The notes beneath the pieces were generated by a model. The model saw nothing but the letters and a program-made list of their open reading frames with translations, was not told the origin of the DNA and did no database searches. A DNA stretch of 64,000 bases from Elephas maximus indicus (taxonomy: Eukaryota > Chordata > Mammalia > Proboscidea > Elephantidae): assembly GCF_024166365.1 (NCBI RefSeq), contig NC_064842.1, positions 22,477,001-22,541,000 of the forward strand, given 5' to 3'. Below are positions 24,431 to 36,600 of this stretch, piece by piece; the stretch's first letter is position 1, and each line of letters begins with the position of its first letter. A program made the position numbers and the translations under genes.

Positions 24431-24523
24431 TCTCTGTCACAGAAGGTAACCAGTCTAGCAGTGTTTAGTGTTTATCAAATCTTAAAAACGACAGAGGAAG
24501 GAAATTTCAATATGACTTAATTA

Positions 24524-24872
24524 AAACTAGTTGCTGTCAAGTCGATTCTGACTCAGGGCGACCCCACGTGTGTCAGAGTAGAACTATGCTCCACAGAGTT
24601 TTGAATGACTGATTTTTCAGAAGTAGCTCGCTAGGCCTTTCCTGTAAGACACCTCTAAAACAAAAAACCAAACCCACTGCCATCAAGTCAATTCCAACTC
24701 ATAGCCACCCTACAGGGCAGAATACGATAGCCCCCACAGGGCTTCCAAGGAGCAGTTGGTGGATTCGAACTGCTGACCTTTTGGTTAGCAGCTGACATGT
24801 CTAGGTGAACTCAAACCTCCAACCTTTCAGTTGATAGCCAAACATATTTAACTCTTGCACCGCCCAGGGCCT
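24524..24872 (-). mobile_element. AfroSINE (older variant) split by a younger AfroSINE
   Basis: The left part 24524-24659 (AACTAGTTGCTGTCAAGTCG, TTTTCAGAAGTAGCTCGCTA) continues at 24799-24872 (GTGAACTCAAACCTCCAACC, TTGCACCGCCCAGG). A second minus SINE sits between them. Confidence 0.9.
24660..24798 (-). mobile_element. AfroSINE nested in AfroSINE (deleted subtype)
   Basis: AACAAAAAACCAAACCCACT … GGATTCGAACTGCTGACCTT, cut off after GGTTAGCAGC. It interrupts the older copy. Confidence 0.92.
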
Positions 24873-25039
24873 CCTGACTTGATGATTGCTTGCTTTTAAA
24901 TGAAAACAAAGTTAACTTGTTTGTTTAGCATACATTAAAGGAGTACCTTGGGGTCACCAAGCTCCATGTTGGTCCTAGGGTTACGAAGTTTTCAGAGCAC
25001 TCACAGTTCAATTGTGGGGGGTGTAGGCTTAGTACAGAA

Positions 25040-26520
25040 ACATGAGTGCCTTAATGGTGATCATGATGGCTTTGCTTGGGAGAAGTTTGGAAGTTTTTCA
25101 AAGAGGTGACATTTGATTTGGGTCTTAAAGGATGAGCAGGAGTAAAGAAGCACAAAAAGAGGAGAAAAGGTGCTCCATGTTGGGGGAATAGAACATGCAA
25201 TATCAGAGTCCTCAAAAGTATGACATGTTTGGAAAGACTGAAAAGTTCATGTAAGGGAGAAGGTACATGAAGAGACGTACAGGAGCTGAGCCTGGAAAGG
25301 TAGGTTAAGACATGACTGTGAATGGCCCTAGATACCACCTAACACATGAGGATTTTAGAGAGGAGCTAATAAGTAGGAATGTGGCATGATTACACTTTTT
25401 CTTAAAAGGAAAAATTCTCAGCACGAGTATGGAGAGTTTTTAAAAGAAGAGATAATTCTTGGGGAGAAGGCTATTATATTAAGAAGCTGTTGAATATTCT
25501 AAGAGAAAGATACCACAAAATAGTCAAAATTTATACCAAGATACCTGACTTAGGAGACAAGGTAGACAGTTTATGCTATAAGACTGAGAGAGAACACAAT
25601 AGGCAAAGCTCAAGAAGCCATCAAAAGGGGCAAAGAAAGAATGAGAAAGGGGAAAAATAAGACAGTGGTATGATGGAAGATGGAACCCGGGTGGCGCAGT
25701 GGTTAAATGTCCAGCTGCTAACTGAAAGGTCGGCAGTTTGAACCACCAGCTGCTCCATGGGAAAATGATGTGGCAGTGTGCTTCTGTAAAGATTTACAGC
25801 CTTGGGAACCCTGTGGGGCAGTTGTACTCTGTCCTATAGGGTCACTGTGAGTCAGAATCAACTCAATGGCGATGGTTTTTTGATGATAGAAGCCATGACA
25901 GGAGAAAGTTTCTTAAAGTGGAGGCAGCTAACAGTATTAATGCAATGAAGTGGACAACTAGGCTGGAAAATGAAAACAATTTATTGGCTTTGGTAACCAT
26001 CTTAGGTTATCAAATACCTTGGTAAGGGCGTTTTCAGCAAAGTGATAAGGGAAGTCAGGCTTGAGTATGTTGAAAATTAAGTGGTGATGCTGTGGGGAAC
26101 ACTCTATTGAGATATTTAGCGGGGAAACAAAGGGGAGACAGACATACACTGGTAGTTTAATGGGAGGCAAAAGTCAAGGTCAGGACGTTTGAGTATACTT
26201 TTAGATTGAGAGGACAAAATCAGTAGAATAGGAGATTTTGAAGCTGTTGAAGCAATGTGATAGCCTTGAAGGCAAGAGAAGAGAGAACGGAGAGGTGCTG
26301 CTTTAGGTAATTCGGAAGTGTAGGGGAGATCATTTGAAAGGAATCTGTGATGTTGGAAGCTTTGCTGGGGGAAGCAGAGGATGAACAGAGGATCTGGAAA
26401 AGTGGTAAGGGTTTGGAGAACTAACACAAGAGATAACTAAAGGAAATGATTAGAGACAAGTGAAAGTTTTGTCGAGTAGTTTAGAAAGCCCAGCCAAGGT
26501 CACAATCAACTAAAGATCAT
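25040..26520 (+). mobile_element. Long ancient interspersed repeat, copy 2 (family uncertain)
   Basis: AGAGGTGACATTTGATTTGG, AGTCCTCAAAAGTATGACAT, AATGGCCCTAGATA and GGGAAGTCAGGCTTGAGTAT follow the block order of copies 1 and 3. Split by the AfroSINE at 25684-25880. Confidence 0.55.
25684..25880 (+). mobile_element. AfroSINE (full-length subtype)
   Basis: GAACCCGGGTGGCGCAGTGG, GGAAAATGATGTGGCAGTGT, GATGGTTTTTTG tail. Confidence 0.93.
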
Positions 26521-26526
26521 ATCTAA

Positions 26527-26675
26527 AGAGTCTTAGCTCTAGCTCTTAGATGTTGAATGACTTGGGCAGATGACTTATCTGTGCCTCCAATTTTTTTTCA
26601 CAACTAAAATGAGATAATAGCCATAATTGTCGTTTAGAATTGTCATGACAGTGAAATTAAATTATACGAATTATG
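26527..26675 (+). mobile_element. MIR fragment
   Basis: GAATGACTTGGGCAGATGAC, AAAATGAGATAATAGCCATA, in MIR order. Confidence 0.65.
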
Positions 26676-27274
26676 AAACATTGTTCACTAATACTAGAGT
26701 GGGTTTGAACACTGAAATTCAACATTTTCAATCATATATGAGTATATACCTTAGCACATTAAAAGGCTGATCATGCCATCCCTTTAGCAGTTATTATGGG
26801 CCCTACTCCTTTTATTGCAACATTGGGATTTGCTCTGTTCATCTTTTCCTCTGCCATTATGCCTTGCTCTTCACTGCTGTCCTGAATGCCCCAAAGCTGC
26901 ACACTACGCAATTCCCCTTGAGCCCTGACCATGGTGGTGTACTTTCAGTTCTTCTTTGGGGTCTCTGCTAATACTCCTGGCAGACCACTGTCCACCACAT
27001 TCCTCTTACCTTGGCATGCTCAGAATCATTCCAGCTGAGAAATGGGGGGGGGGGCGGGGGGTCCAGACAATGGAATTGTAGTGAGGTAAGGAAGTTTAAA
27101 CAAAAACTTTTATTAGGAAAGCCTTTTGGTTTCATGATACCCCAAGGTAAGGTACTTTGGAGAAGTACCATAACATGGCTTGCTAATGATCACCATGCAT
27201 TATGGACAGAGTTCCAGGTCAGACTGCGAACCATCAAAATGGTAGAACCTTCAGAGAAACATTTAGGTGTCATT

Positions 27275-27673
<399 letters not shown>

Positions 27674-28756
27674 TTATTTCTGTACAGAAATAATAGTGCA
27701 AAATTGCCAACTTAGAAAGCCTTCCAATTGTTATACTGCCTTCCTGCTGTCTCCATTTTTGCCCTAAGTCTCATTCCTTTGATCGTAAAATACCATCCTA
27801 CTGGTAGGAGTAAGATTTGTCCCTAGGCTGCTAGCAGGGAGGAAAGCTGATTTGAGTCTAAAGCAATTCGTATAGGCAAACATTGCAGTAAAAATTCTGA
27901 CTTCATAATGTTACCATGTCCTTCCTATGGTCCTCATCGCATCATAATGTCTCTGTAACACCCCACTTCCTTCATAAAGAGAGGACTGGGATTCATTTTC
28001 CCACAGGTTGTGTGTGTTTGACTACACATTGCCTGAGAAGTAAGGAAGCTGGGCATCATTTTCTCTTTCCTACATCCCCTCTTACCTCAAACCTTTTTAC
28101 CTTCTTCAAGGTGCTGTGGAGGGTAGAGTTCACACTCATTCTTGCGGCCATACTAGATATGGACATTTGAACTTCTAAAGGTAAAAATGTGTTTTAGCCC
28201 CTGTAGTTTCTACCACAATGAAAACATTCTGAGAGGTCACAGAGAATAGAAATGTCTCCCCTTCCTTTATACGTTGTCCTTCAATTAAAATAAGAGAGAA
28301 CCAGGAATGGAGAAGGCATAGTTAGTTTCTAATTGTGAGGAGGATTTTTCAAGGTATCATTAGTTGCATGTGTAGCGGCCTTTCTGCATATCTCTTCTTC
28401 CCTAATTCCAATCTCCAATTCGATTTAGACCAATTGCTATTTGACTCAAGTTTTCCGAGCTTCAATTTTTTATGGGAAGGAGAGGTTGTCTAATGTTTTA
28501 TCAACAATTAGTTAACTTCCTGTGCTTTGGGTCGGTTAATAAAGTTCCCACCCCTAGGTAGTTCATCTTTAAAAACGTCTTGCAAGACCTTGAATTCAGA
28601 GATGAAACAGGTAGCATCGCCGGGCACCACCAGCTCCAGTACTGTCTCCTTGGTGTCTAGTTCTGGCTACTGCCTATTAGGAGAGCAAAATAAGATTTTA
28701 TATAAAGAAAAATCTCCTTATTCTATTTATTCCCTTTTTCCCTTTGAAGTTTTCAA

Positions 28757-30055
28757 ACTACTGAGTAGTGGACTCGCACTTTCCAATTTCAAAATGTACT
28801 ACAAAGCCACAGTAATATAGGCAGTGTGGTACTGACATAAAGGTCAATATATAGACCAATGGAACAGAATTAAGAATCCAGAAAGAAACCCATATATCTA
28901 TGGCCAATTGATTTTTATAAGGGTGCCAATGGATATTCAATGGGGAAAGAATAGTCTTTTCAATAAATGGTGCTTGGACAACTGAATTTCCACATTTCCA
29001 TATATGAAAATTAACTTAAAATGGATCAATGACCTAAACATAAGAGTTAAGGCCGTAAAACTCTTAAAACATAGTAGTATCCTTTGGGACCTTCTTTTAG
29101 GCAACAGATTTTTAGATATGACACCAAAAGCACAAACAACAAGAGAAAGAAAGTAGATAAACCAAATTACATCAAAATTAAAAATTTTTGTGCATCAAGC
29201 AACATTACCAATAGAGTGAAAACACAACCTAGGGAATGGGAGAAAATATTTGGAAGCTATATATCAGATAAGAGTTTAATATTCAGGATAGATAAAGAAC
29301 TCATAAAACTCAACATCAAAAAGACTAACAACCCAATTAAAAGACGGGCAAAGGACTTAGACACTTCTCCAAAGAAAATATACAAATTACCAATGAACAC
29401 CTGAAAAGATGCCCAACATTATTAGATATTAGGGAAATGCAGATCAAAACTGCAACAAGATAACACTTCATACCCACAAGCTTGGACATTAGCAGAAAAA
29501 TGAAAAATAACAAGTGTTGGAGAGGATATGGAAAAATCAGAATACTGGTACATTGCTAGTGGGAATGTAAAATGTTACAGCTCCTGTGGGAAACAGTTTG
29601 GTGGATCCTAAAAGAAGTTAAACTGAAATACCATATAATTCAGAAATTCCACTCCTAGCTATATACTCAGAAGAATTGAAAGTAGTAACTCAAACAGACA
29701 TATAAGCCAATGTTCACTGCAGCATTATTCACAATAGCCAAAAGGTGGACATGACCCAAGTGCCCATCAACAGATGAATGGATAAACAAAATACAGTGTA
29801 TACATACAATGGAATATTATTCAGCTATAAAGAAAAATGAAGTTCTGACATGCACTGCCACATGGATGAGCCTTGAAAACATCATGCTAAGTGAAATAAG
29901 TCAGACACAAAAGGACAAATATTGTATGATCCCATTTATATGAAATACGTAGAATAGGTAAATCCATCAAGACAAAAGGAGATTAATGATTACCAGGGGA
30001 TGAGGGGATTGGGAAGGGGGAGTTAAAGAAAAAAGTAATGAGTAGTAACATAATC
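28757..30055 (+). mobile_element. L1 LINE 3' fragment (ORF2 C-terminal region and 3' UTR)
   Basis: GACCAATGGAACAGAATTAA, GTTCACTGCAGCATTATTCA, CATGGATGAGCCTTGAAAAC and CAAATATTGTATGATCCCAT are hallmarks of the end of mammalian L1 ORF2 and its 3' UTR. The 106-codon frame at 29084-29404 is a remnant. The 5' truncation removes the endonuclease and catalytic reverse transcriptase, so it is dead. Confidence 0.95.
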
Positions 30056-30084
30056 TGAAGGACAATCTTTTCCACAATTTTAAT

Positions 30085-31760
30085 GCAGGCATTCATCTAT
30101 TCACCCACCCACTCATCCACTCACTTAGGCAATATTTAATGAGCATCTACTTTATGCTAGGTACTTTTTTAGGCACTGAGGAGAGAGCTGTGAACAAATA
30201 GCTTCCTGGGCTTACAATCTAATGGGGGAAGACAGACAATCAAATTAACAAGCAAATAATGTCAGAAGGTGTGTTATGAAGAAAAAGAATAAAAGAAATC
30301 TGAAGGAAGTGAGGTAGCAAGCCATGTGGACAAATGGTAGAAGAGTATTCCAAGGAATAGCAGGTGTACAGTCTTGAGATGCAAGTGTGCTTGACATATT
30401 TGAGAAACAGCAAAGAGGCCAGCACGACTGGGGTGACCGCAGGTCGGGGAGGGAGGGAGATGAGGTCAGAGAGGCAGGGCATGGTGGCCAGATCAGGCAG
30501 GACTTAATAGGCTGTTGTAACCACTTTGGCTTTTACTCTGTGTGAGATGGGAAGTTTTTGAGCATAACAGTGACATGATTTGACTTGTTTTTGAAAAGCA
30601 TTGCTTTCTGGAGAATAAACTGAAAGGGAGAAAGGCTAGAAGCAGGGAAACCACTTAGGTGGCAATTTTAATAATCCAAGTAAGAGGTGAAAGTGGTTTA
30701 GATTAGGCAACTAGTGGTGGAGGTAGTGAGAAGTGGTCAGATTTTATGACATGACGGGATTTGCTACCGAATTAGATGTGTAGTGTGAGAGTTGGAGAGG
30801 AGTCAGTTCTCCTGGGATTTCGCCCCAAGAAACTGGAAGGATAGAGTTGTCATTTACTTTGTTGGAGGAGGAAGTCCATGGGAGGAGCATATTTTGGGGG
30901 CAGAATTAAGAGCTCAGTTTGGGATATGTTAATTTGTGATGTCTATTAAATAAACAGTTGCGGGTATTGATAGACAGATATAAGAGTCTAGGGTTCAGGG
31001 AAGCGCTTGGGAGTCATCAGCATTTAGGTGGTATTTAAAGCCATTAGGCTGGATGAGATCACTCAAGGATCAATGTACACAAAAAAGGCAGAAGGCTGAG
31101 GAACTGAACCCTAAGCAGTGTGGTTTCAGAGGTCAGAGAGATCAGGAGAACAGCTGAAGGAGACTAAGTAGAAGTGGCCCATGCGATAGGAGGAGAACCT
31201 CATGGTATCTCAGAAGGAGTAACTCAGAAGCCAAGAATGTGTTTCAATAGGGAAAGACCCATTGCAGGAACAATCCAGTTTATTCAATAAAGAAATTACA
31301 AAGAAGAAAAAAAGATGGAGGTGGAACCTATAGATTAAAAGAGAATTTAAAGACATACCAACCAATCAAAATGTGTGGACCTTATTTAGATACTGATTCA
31401 ACAACCAAAAAATGGACATAATTGTGACATTTATGAGACAAGTGGAAATTGGAATGCCTACTAGATATTTGATGATATTTTAAAAAGTATTATTAATTAT
31501 TTTAGCTGTGATAATGGTATTGCAGTATTGTGGCTCTATTGTGTTATATTTTAGGAAATACATGCTGAAATGTTTACGGAAAAACCTTAAAATAGGAAGG
31601 AGTAGTCACTCTGCCAAATCCTGCTGATAGATCACTTAAGATGAGGACTGAAAATTAACCACTGGAGTGTGGATTATTGATAACCTTGATAAGAGCTGTC
31701 CCAGTAAAATGGTGGGTTAAGAGAGAGTGGGAGGAGCGGATGTGGAAACAGTAGTATACA
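30085..31760 (+). mobile_element. Long ancient interspersed repeat, copy 3 (family uncertain)
   Basis: The longest uninterrupted copy. It runs from TTTAATGAGCATCTACTTTA, CTTACAATCTAATGGGGGAA, AGTTTTTGAGCATAACAGTG, CAGTTTGGGATATGTTAATT, GGGAGTCATCAGCATTTAGG and AAGCCATTAGGCTGGATGAG to AAATCCTGCTGATAGATCAC. It has no open frame longer than about 80 codons. Confidence 0.6.
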
Positions 31761-32017
31761 TGTATGTTAGGGCAATGGAGCAATTCAGAGCTATTATGGC
31801 CATTTATAGAGATACAGGATACATTTGCACTTGTATTTTCTCAATTGCAAAAATGATACAATCACAAAATTGAAGGACATTAAAAGAATCACCCATTTCC
31901 ACCACACTCACAAAACTTTTTTTTTTTTTTTTTAAAGAATATTGCTTTCCATGCCCAGGCTGCATATTTTGATATTTCACACAGCTTCAACAGAACTGTG
32001 CATATTATTTAAATTTT

Positions 32018-32177
32018 AATGTTGCATAGTGGTTAAGAACTTGGCTGCTAATCAAAAATGTCGGCAGTTTGAATCCACCAAACGCTCATTGGAAACCCTA
32101 TGGGGCACTTCTATTCTGTCCTGTAGGGTTACTATGAGTTGGAATCGACTTGATGGCAATGGGTTTTTTGTTTTATT
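32018..32177 (+). mobile_element. AfroSINE (deleted subtype, 5' shortened)
   Basis: GTTGCATAGTGGTTAAGAAC, CATTGGAAACCCTATGGGGC, GATGGCAATGGGTTTTTTGT. Confidence 0.92.
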
Positions 32178-33086
32178 TCAAAAACCTATCCCCGTGTTTC
32201 TAATATCCTTTGTAAGTGTACTTTTTTCTTTTTAAAATTTGCATGTTTTTCTCAATCAAATATTTTATTACTTTTGACATACAAATGACTGTGAAAGGTG
32301 ATTAATATAAACATTTAGAAGCAAATACAAGCTTAGCTGTATAAAGAAAGAAATAATATTGCCACTGTTAGAGAAAGGCTACAGAAAAACATAGATGGAA
32401 TGGTTTCACTGAGCCATAGTTTGGCTTCAGCTTCCCTGACCATTTAGAAGCACCCATATATAGAGGTCAGCAGGTAAGACCTCAAAACCCATGGTTGGGT
32501 CATTGGCAGGTCTGTAGTGCGGGCCAGGTACAGGCCATCTGGCAGAAATTCTGTTGGGGCAATAGATCACTCTGTATTTTTTACTTCTGAGTTCACCATG
32601 AGGAGCCTTCAGTCCTCAGGATGAGTGGAAGACGAATTCCTCTACAGTGAAATGAGTATTCTCAGCTGATGTAAGCAGCAGGCCAAAGAGAGGACAGAAG
32701 CTTCAACAGTGCATGGCGTTGGCCAACCAGATCCTGCTAAGGACCTGGGCCAGGATCAGCCAGGCATTTTCAAGATAAAAGGATAAAACAAGAGCAGAGG
32801 CCTCCTTGGTAATGACACTCCTTCACATGTCTGTCTCTTGAGTCACATTACAGCAGTCTAAACTGGTGCCTTATACCTCAGAGGTATAACTGTCATACTG
32901 CAATCTCCCTTCACCATCATTTTAGAAATTTCTTATCCTTTCTCCTATATCTTTCTTCTTTTCCATGGTTTATTCCCTCTTTGGTGGCTTAAATCCAGAA
33001 ATAGTGCATGGAAGATAAACTTTTCACATTTGGCATGTCTGAAAATATTTTTCATCTTCTCTCACATTTGGTCAACGTTTGGGTGG

Positions 33087-33483
33087 TGTTATGGACTGAA
33101 TTATGCCCCCCTCCATATGTGTCTGTGGTTATAATCCCATTTGGGAGAAAGGGTTGTCTTGTTATACTAATGAGTCAGAATTAGCGTAGGGCATGTCTTA
33201 AATCAATCTCTTTCGTTCGATATGTTAAAGAGATTAAACAAGCAAGCAAAAGAAGCAGGGATGGGGAAGAGAGATGCCAAACCACACAAAGATTGTCCAG
33301 GAGCAGAAGCTTAAAGAGACAAGGACCTTCCTCTAGAACCGACAGAGTGAAAAACCCTTCCCTTAGAGCCGGCGTCCTGAATATGGACTTTTAGCCTCAT
33401 AAACTATGAGAAAATAAATTTTTGTTTGTTAAAGCCACCCATTTGTGATATTTCTGTTATAACAGCACTAGCTAACTAAGACA
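33087..33483 (+). mobile_element. MaLR-like solo LTR with 5-base target duplication
   Basis: TGTTATGGACTGAATTATGC … GCACTAGCTAACTAAGACA, 397 bases, flanked by GGTGG on both sides (33082-33086, 33484-33488). Uninterrupted. It serves as the reference empty site for the SINE-filled copy at 9030-10004. Confidence 0.93.
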
Positions 33484-33899
33484 GGTGGGTATAGAATTCT
33501 AGGTTGGAAATTATTTTCTGGCAATATTTTGAAGTGATTGTGCCACTGTCTTTTTGCTTCTAGTGTTGCCGTTAAGGAGTCTATTCTGATCAGCATTTGT
33601 TGCTGAAGCTACTCTGATCCCTGATGCTTTGTATATAATCCACTTTTTCCTTTTCACTCTCAGGAAGCTTGTAGATGTTCCTGTTGTCTCAATTGTACCA
33701 AATTTCACTTATTGGTGTGGCATAGATCTATTTATATAGTATATTTTAAGTTGATCATAACCAAACTACCCAGTTCTTTCAGGAATTGAATGTTTACTCT
33801 TCCTTAACTCCTTGGTCACTCAAATTTTGCTTTTTTTAGAGCAGGGTTACACATGAAATTTAATTTGGAAGACAAATGTGTGTGTGTGTTTATGTTTTA

Positions 33900-34515
33900 A
33901 TTTTGCTTTAAGTGAAAGTTTACAAATCAAGTCAGTCTCTCATAGAAAAATTTACATACACCTTGCTATATAGTCCTAGTTGCTCTCCCCCTAATGAGAC
34001 AGCACACCCCTTTCTACTCTCTATTTTCATGTCCATTCAGCCAGCTTCTGATCCCCTCTGCCCTCTCATCTCCCATCCAGACAGGAGCTGCCCACATAGT
34101 CTCATGCGTCTACTTGATCCAAGAAGCTCACTCCTCACCAGTATCGTTTTCTATCCCATAGTCCAGTCCTGTCCCTGTCTGAATAGTTGGCTTTGGGAAT
34201 GGTTCCTGTCTTGGGATAACAGAAGGTCTGGGGCCCATGACATCTGGGGTCCTTCTAATCTCAGTCAGACCATTAAGTCTGGTCTTTTTACAAGAATCTG
34301 AGGTCTGCATCCCACTGTTCTCCTGCTCCCTCAGGGGTTCTCTGTTGTGTTCCCTGTCCGGGCAGTCATCGGTTGTAGCCAGGCCAAATGTATGTTTTTT
34401 GGGGGGGCACTGTGGACAGGTACACAGTTTATACATTAACCAGACTCCTACATCTTTTATATCTGAGGATCTGTGTGCACAAGGAGAGTCAACATTCAGA
34501 ATCTGAAGGCATGCC
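33900..34515 (+). mobile_element. Unnamed repeat fragment, probably afrotherian-specific
   Basis: Begins near TTTGCTTTAAGTGAAAGTTT. The distinctive text (GCTCTCCCCCTAATGAGACA, CAGTCAGACCATTAAGTCTG, GGTTCTCTGTTGTGTTCCCT) is one I associate with a high-copy elephant repeat but cannot name. The 129-codon plus and 102-codon minus frames show no domain. Confidence 0.4.
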
Positions 34516-35365
34516 AGGCCCTCTTAAAAAGTTTTCTATTACATTTATGAAATTACATTTCCTAAGGCAGAAAAAGGTGTAGATGCTGTAAGGGCTCTTT
34601 GTTTCTCATCAGGAACCAAGATTAGAGGGGCAAGGAAGAACATGTTCTGAGCCCTGGGAAGGAGATCATTTGATTTAGTGAGGACTGAAGTTATGTCTCA
34701 GTTGACCCATACATGACAAGTAAAAGGCTTGGAGTTCTCAGTTATCCCAAGCAAAAATGGCAGATGAAACCTTTTCTCCGTCCTGCCCCCTCCCCATACT
34801 TTGCAAGGGGATTTCTTGGCATATAGAGATTGTGATGGTTTAATGCTTAATGTTGTTGAAGTTGCCATCCATTTGGCTCTGACTCATGGTAACTTACAAC
34901 AGAACCAAATGTTGCCTGGTCCTGCCTGAAACTTGCTCTTGGGTGCAGTGTAGCTAAAGTGCTTAACGCTTTCATGTAGGAGGATATTAAAAAGGACCTC
35001 TTTCTGCCTTGGAGAGGTCCCACATTACAGTAGGTTTGAAGAATTCCCACTTCTAAAGGAAAGTGCTAGACAATCCATAAGGGAGGCTATGCTGGGGCGC
35101 TGGAAACCTTAGTAAGCACTTCAGAGATAATTGTCAGAGTAGTTGAGGTGCCTTAACCTTTCTCTGTTTCTTTCCACCCAACGGGGACTGAAGGGAGCAG
35201 ACTGGAGCTGGCCCACTTTCCCACGGCAGAGCGCTTCCTGAATTTGATGGGGCAAAGATGCATGGATATTTCCAGAAGGCCAGATGATAGACCCTGAGTA
35301 GAGGAGCCAGAGTGGGTCATCTTGGGTAACATCCCATTGGAGAAGAATGCCTATAGGGTCTAAAC

Positions 35366-35422
35366 CCAAAAACCAAAGCCATTGCCGTTGAGTTGATTCC
35401 AACTCATAGCGACCCTATAGGG
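35366..35422 (-). mobile_element. Very short 5'-truncated AfroSINE
   Basis: About 55 bases of tail and core (AACCCAAAAACCAAAGCCAT, TTCCAACTCATAGCGACCCT). Flanked by TATAGGGTCTAAAC and TATAGGGACTCTAAC, so it may be a truncated insertion with its own duplication. Confidence 0.8.
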
Positions 35423-35859
35423 ACTCTAACCAGTGGACTGAGGGGGAAGCCTAAGCAGCCAGTCAATTAAGGCATTGCCCAGGTCAAGGGAAATGTGGGA
35501 GAAAGAGCCCTGGTGACCTCGGGTTCTCTGGAGAACCTACAAATTACCCTAGAAGCAAAAACCTAGCATTTAAAATTTGATACAGAGAGTACCACCACCA
35601 GCTGACAATTTTATCAATCAAGGAAGCTTTTTCCTGGAAATCCTGAAGGGGCCCAGAGCTGCATCAAGGAAATGAGAGAAGTTAACCTTGTTGTCTCCTG
35701 GTTTCTGACTGCCCTCCCCCCACAGAAGGTCTCCAGGCCTGGGTTCTAGTTCTCTAGTTTGGGGAGTTGGATGAATTTTAGATGAATTTTTAAAGTTTCA
35801 GTGGTCCGGACTTTATATCCACGGAAAGTGACCAGAAAAGCTTTGTTATTGTTGATGTT

Positions 35860-36021
35860 GTTAGATGTCATGCAGTCGATTCCTACCCATAGCGACCCCA
35901 CGTGACAGAGTAGAACTGCCCCATTGGGTTTTCTAGGCTGTAATCTTTAACGGAACAGACCACCAGGTCTTTCTCTAGCAGAGCCGAGCAGCTGAGTCCT
36001 TAACCATTGTGCCACCAGGGA
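35860..36021 (-). mobile_element. AfroSINE (older variant)
   Basis: TCCTACCCATAGCGACCCCA, GGCTGTAATCTTTAACGGAA, and the head end CATTGTGCCACCAGGG. This is the last AfroSINE before the SINE-free OPN3-CHML core. Confidence 0.9.
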
Positions 36022-36299
36022 AAACAAGTAAAGTTACTTTTTTGCTTGCACCCTACCAAGTCCAGTTTGTTGGTTAAATTAGTCACATCCATTTACTTTT
36101 ACTCTGAGAGTGTGAGATGCAGGCAGGATTTGCGCTTGCTTTTAAAGTTGTAATGTTTTGTCATTAGCCTATCTTTAGACAATCCTGAAACTGAATAGAA
36201 CCTTATATTATTAACAAGAGAAATCATTCCATAATATCATTGTTTGTTTCTGTCAAGCATAAGATCCTCAACATTTCATAGTATTGCCAAAAATAATTC

Positions 36300-36480
36300 A
36301 TTATCAAAATTCTTAAACATTTGTCCAAAGCCTCTCACTCCTCTTCATGCTCTGGTATTATTCCTCTCCGACAGGTGGTGGTCTGGCTTTTATTTGATTA
36401 TTGTCCGCTTCCCCATCACCACCGGAAGTGAGCGTCATGAGGGCAGGGACTCTGCACCAAACAATGAATGAATGAATGAA
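36300..36480 (+). mobile_element. L2 LINE 3' end with (ATGA)n tail
   Basis: CAAAGCCTCTCACTCCTCTT, GTCATGAGGGCAGGGACTCT, then AATGAATGAATGAATGAA. Confidence 0.7.
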
Positions 36481-36504
36481 TATTTCAGAAACAATAGTGT
36501 GTCC

Positions 36505-36600
36505 TCCATTCATTCACTCGACTAATATTTATTGAGAACTTACCATAGACTAGGCACTGTGCTGGGAATACAGGTGAACATTAAACATACTGGACTTGTT
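36505..36600 (+). mobile_element. Ancient mammalian repeat fragment
   Basis: ATTCATTCACTCGACTAATA, TTTATTGAGAACTTACCATA, CACTGTGCTGGGAATACAGG: the same opening motif as the long repeat at 30085, but short. Confidence 0.55.

Noticed and set aside
29084..29404. 106-codon frame as a gene
   Set aside because: It is a remnant of L1 ORF2.
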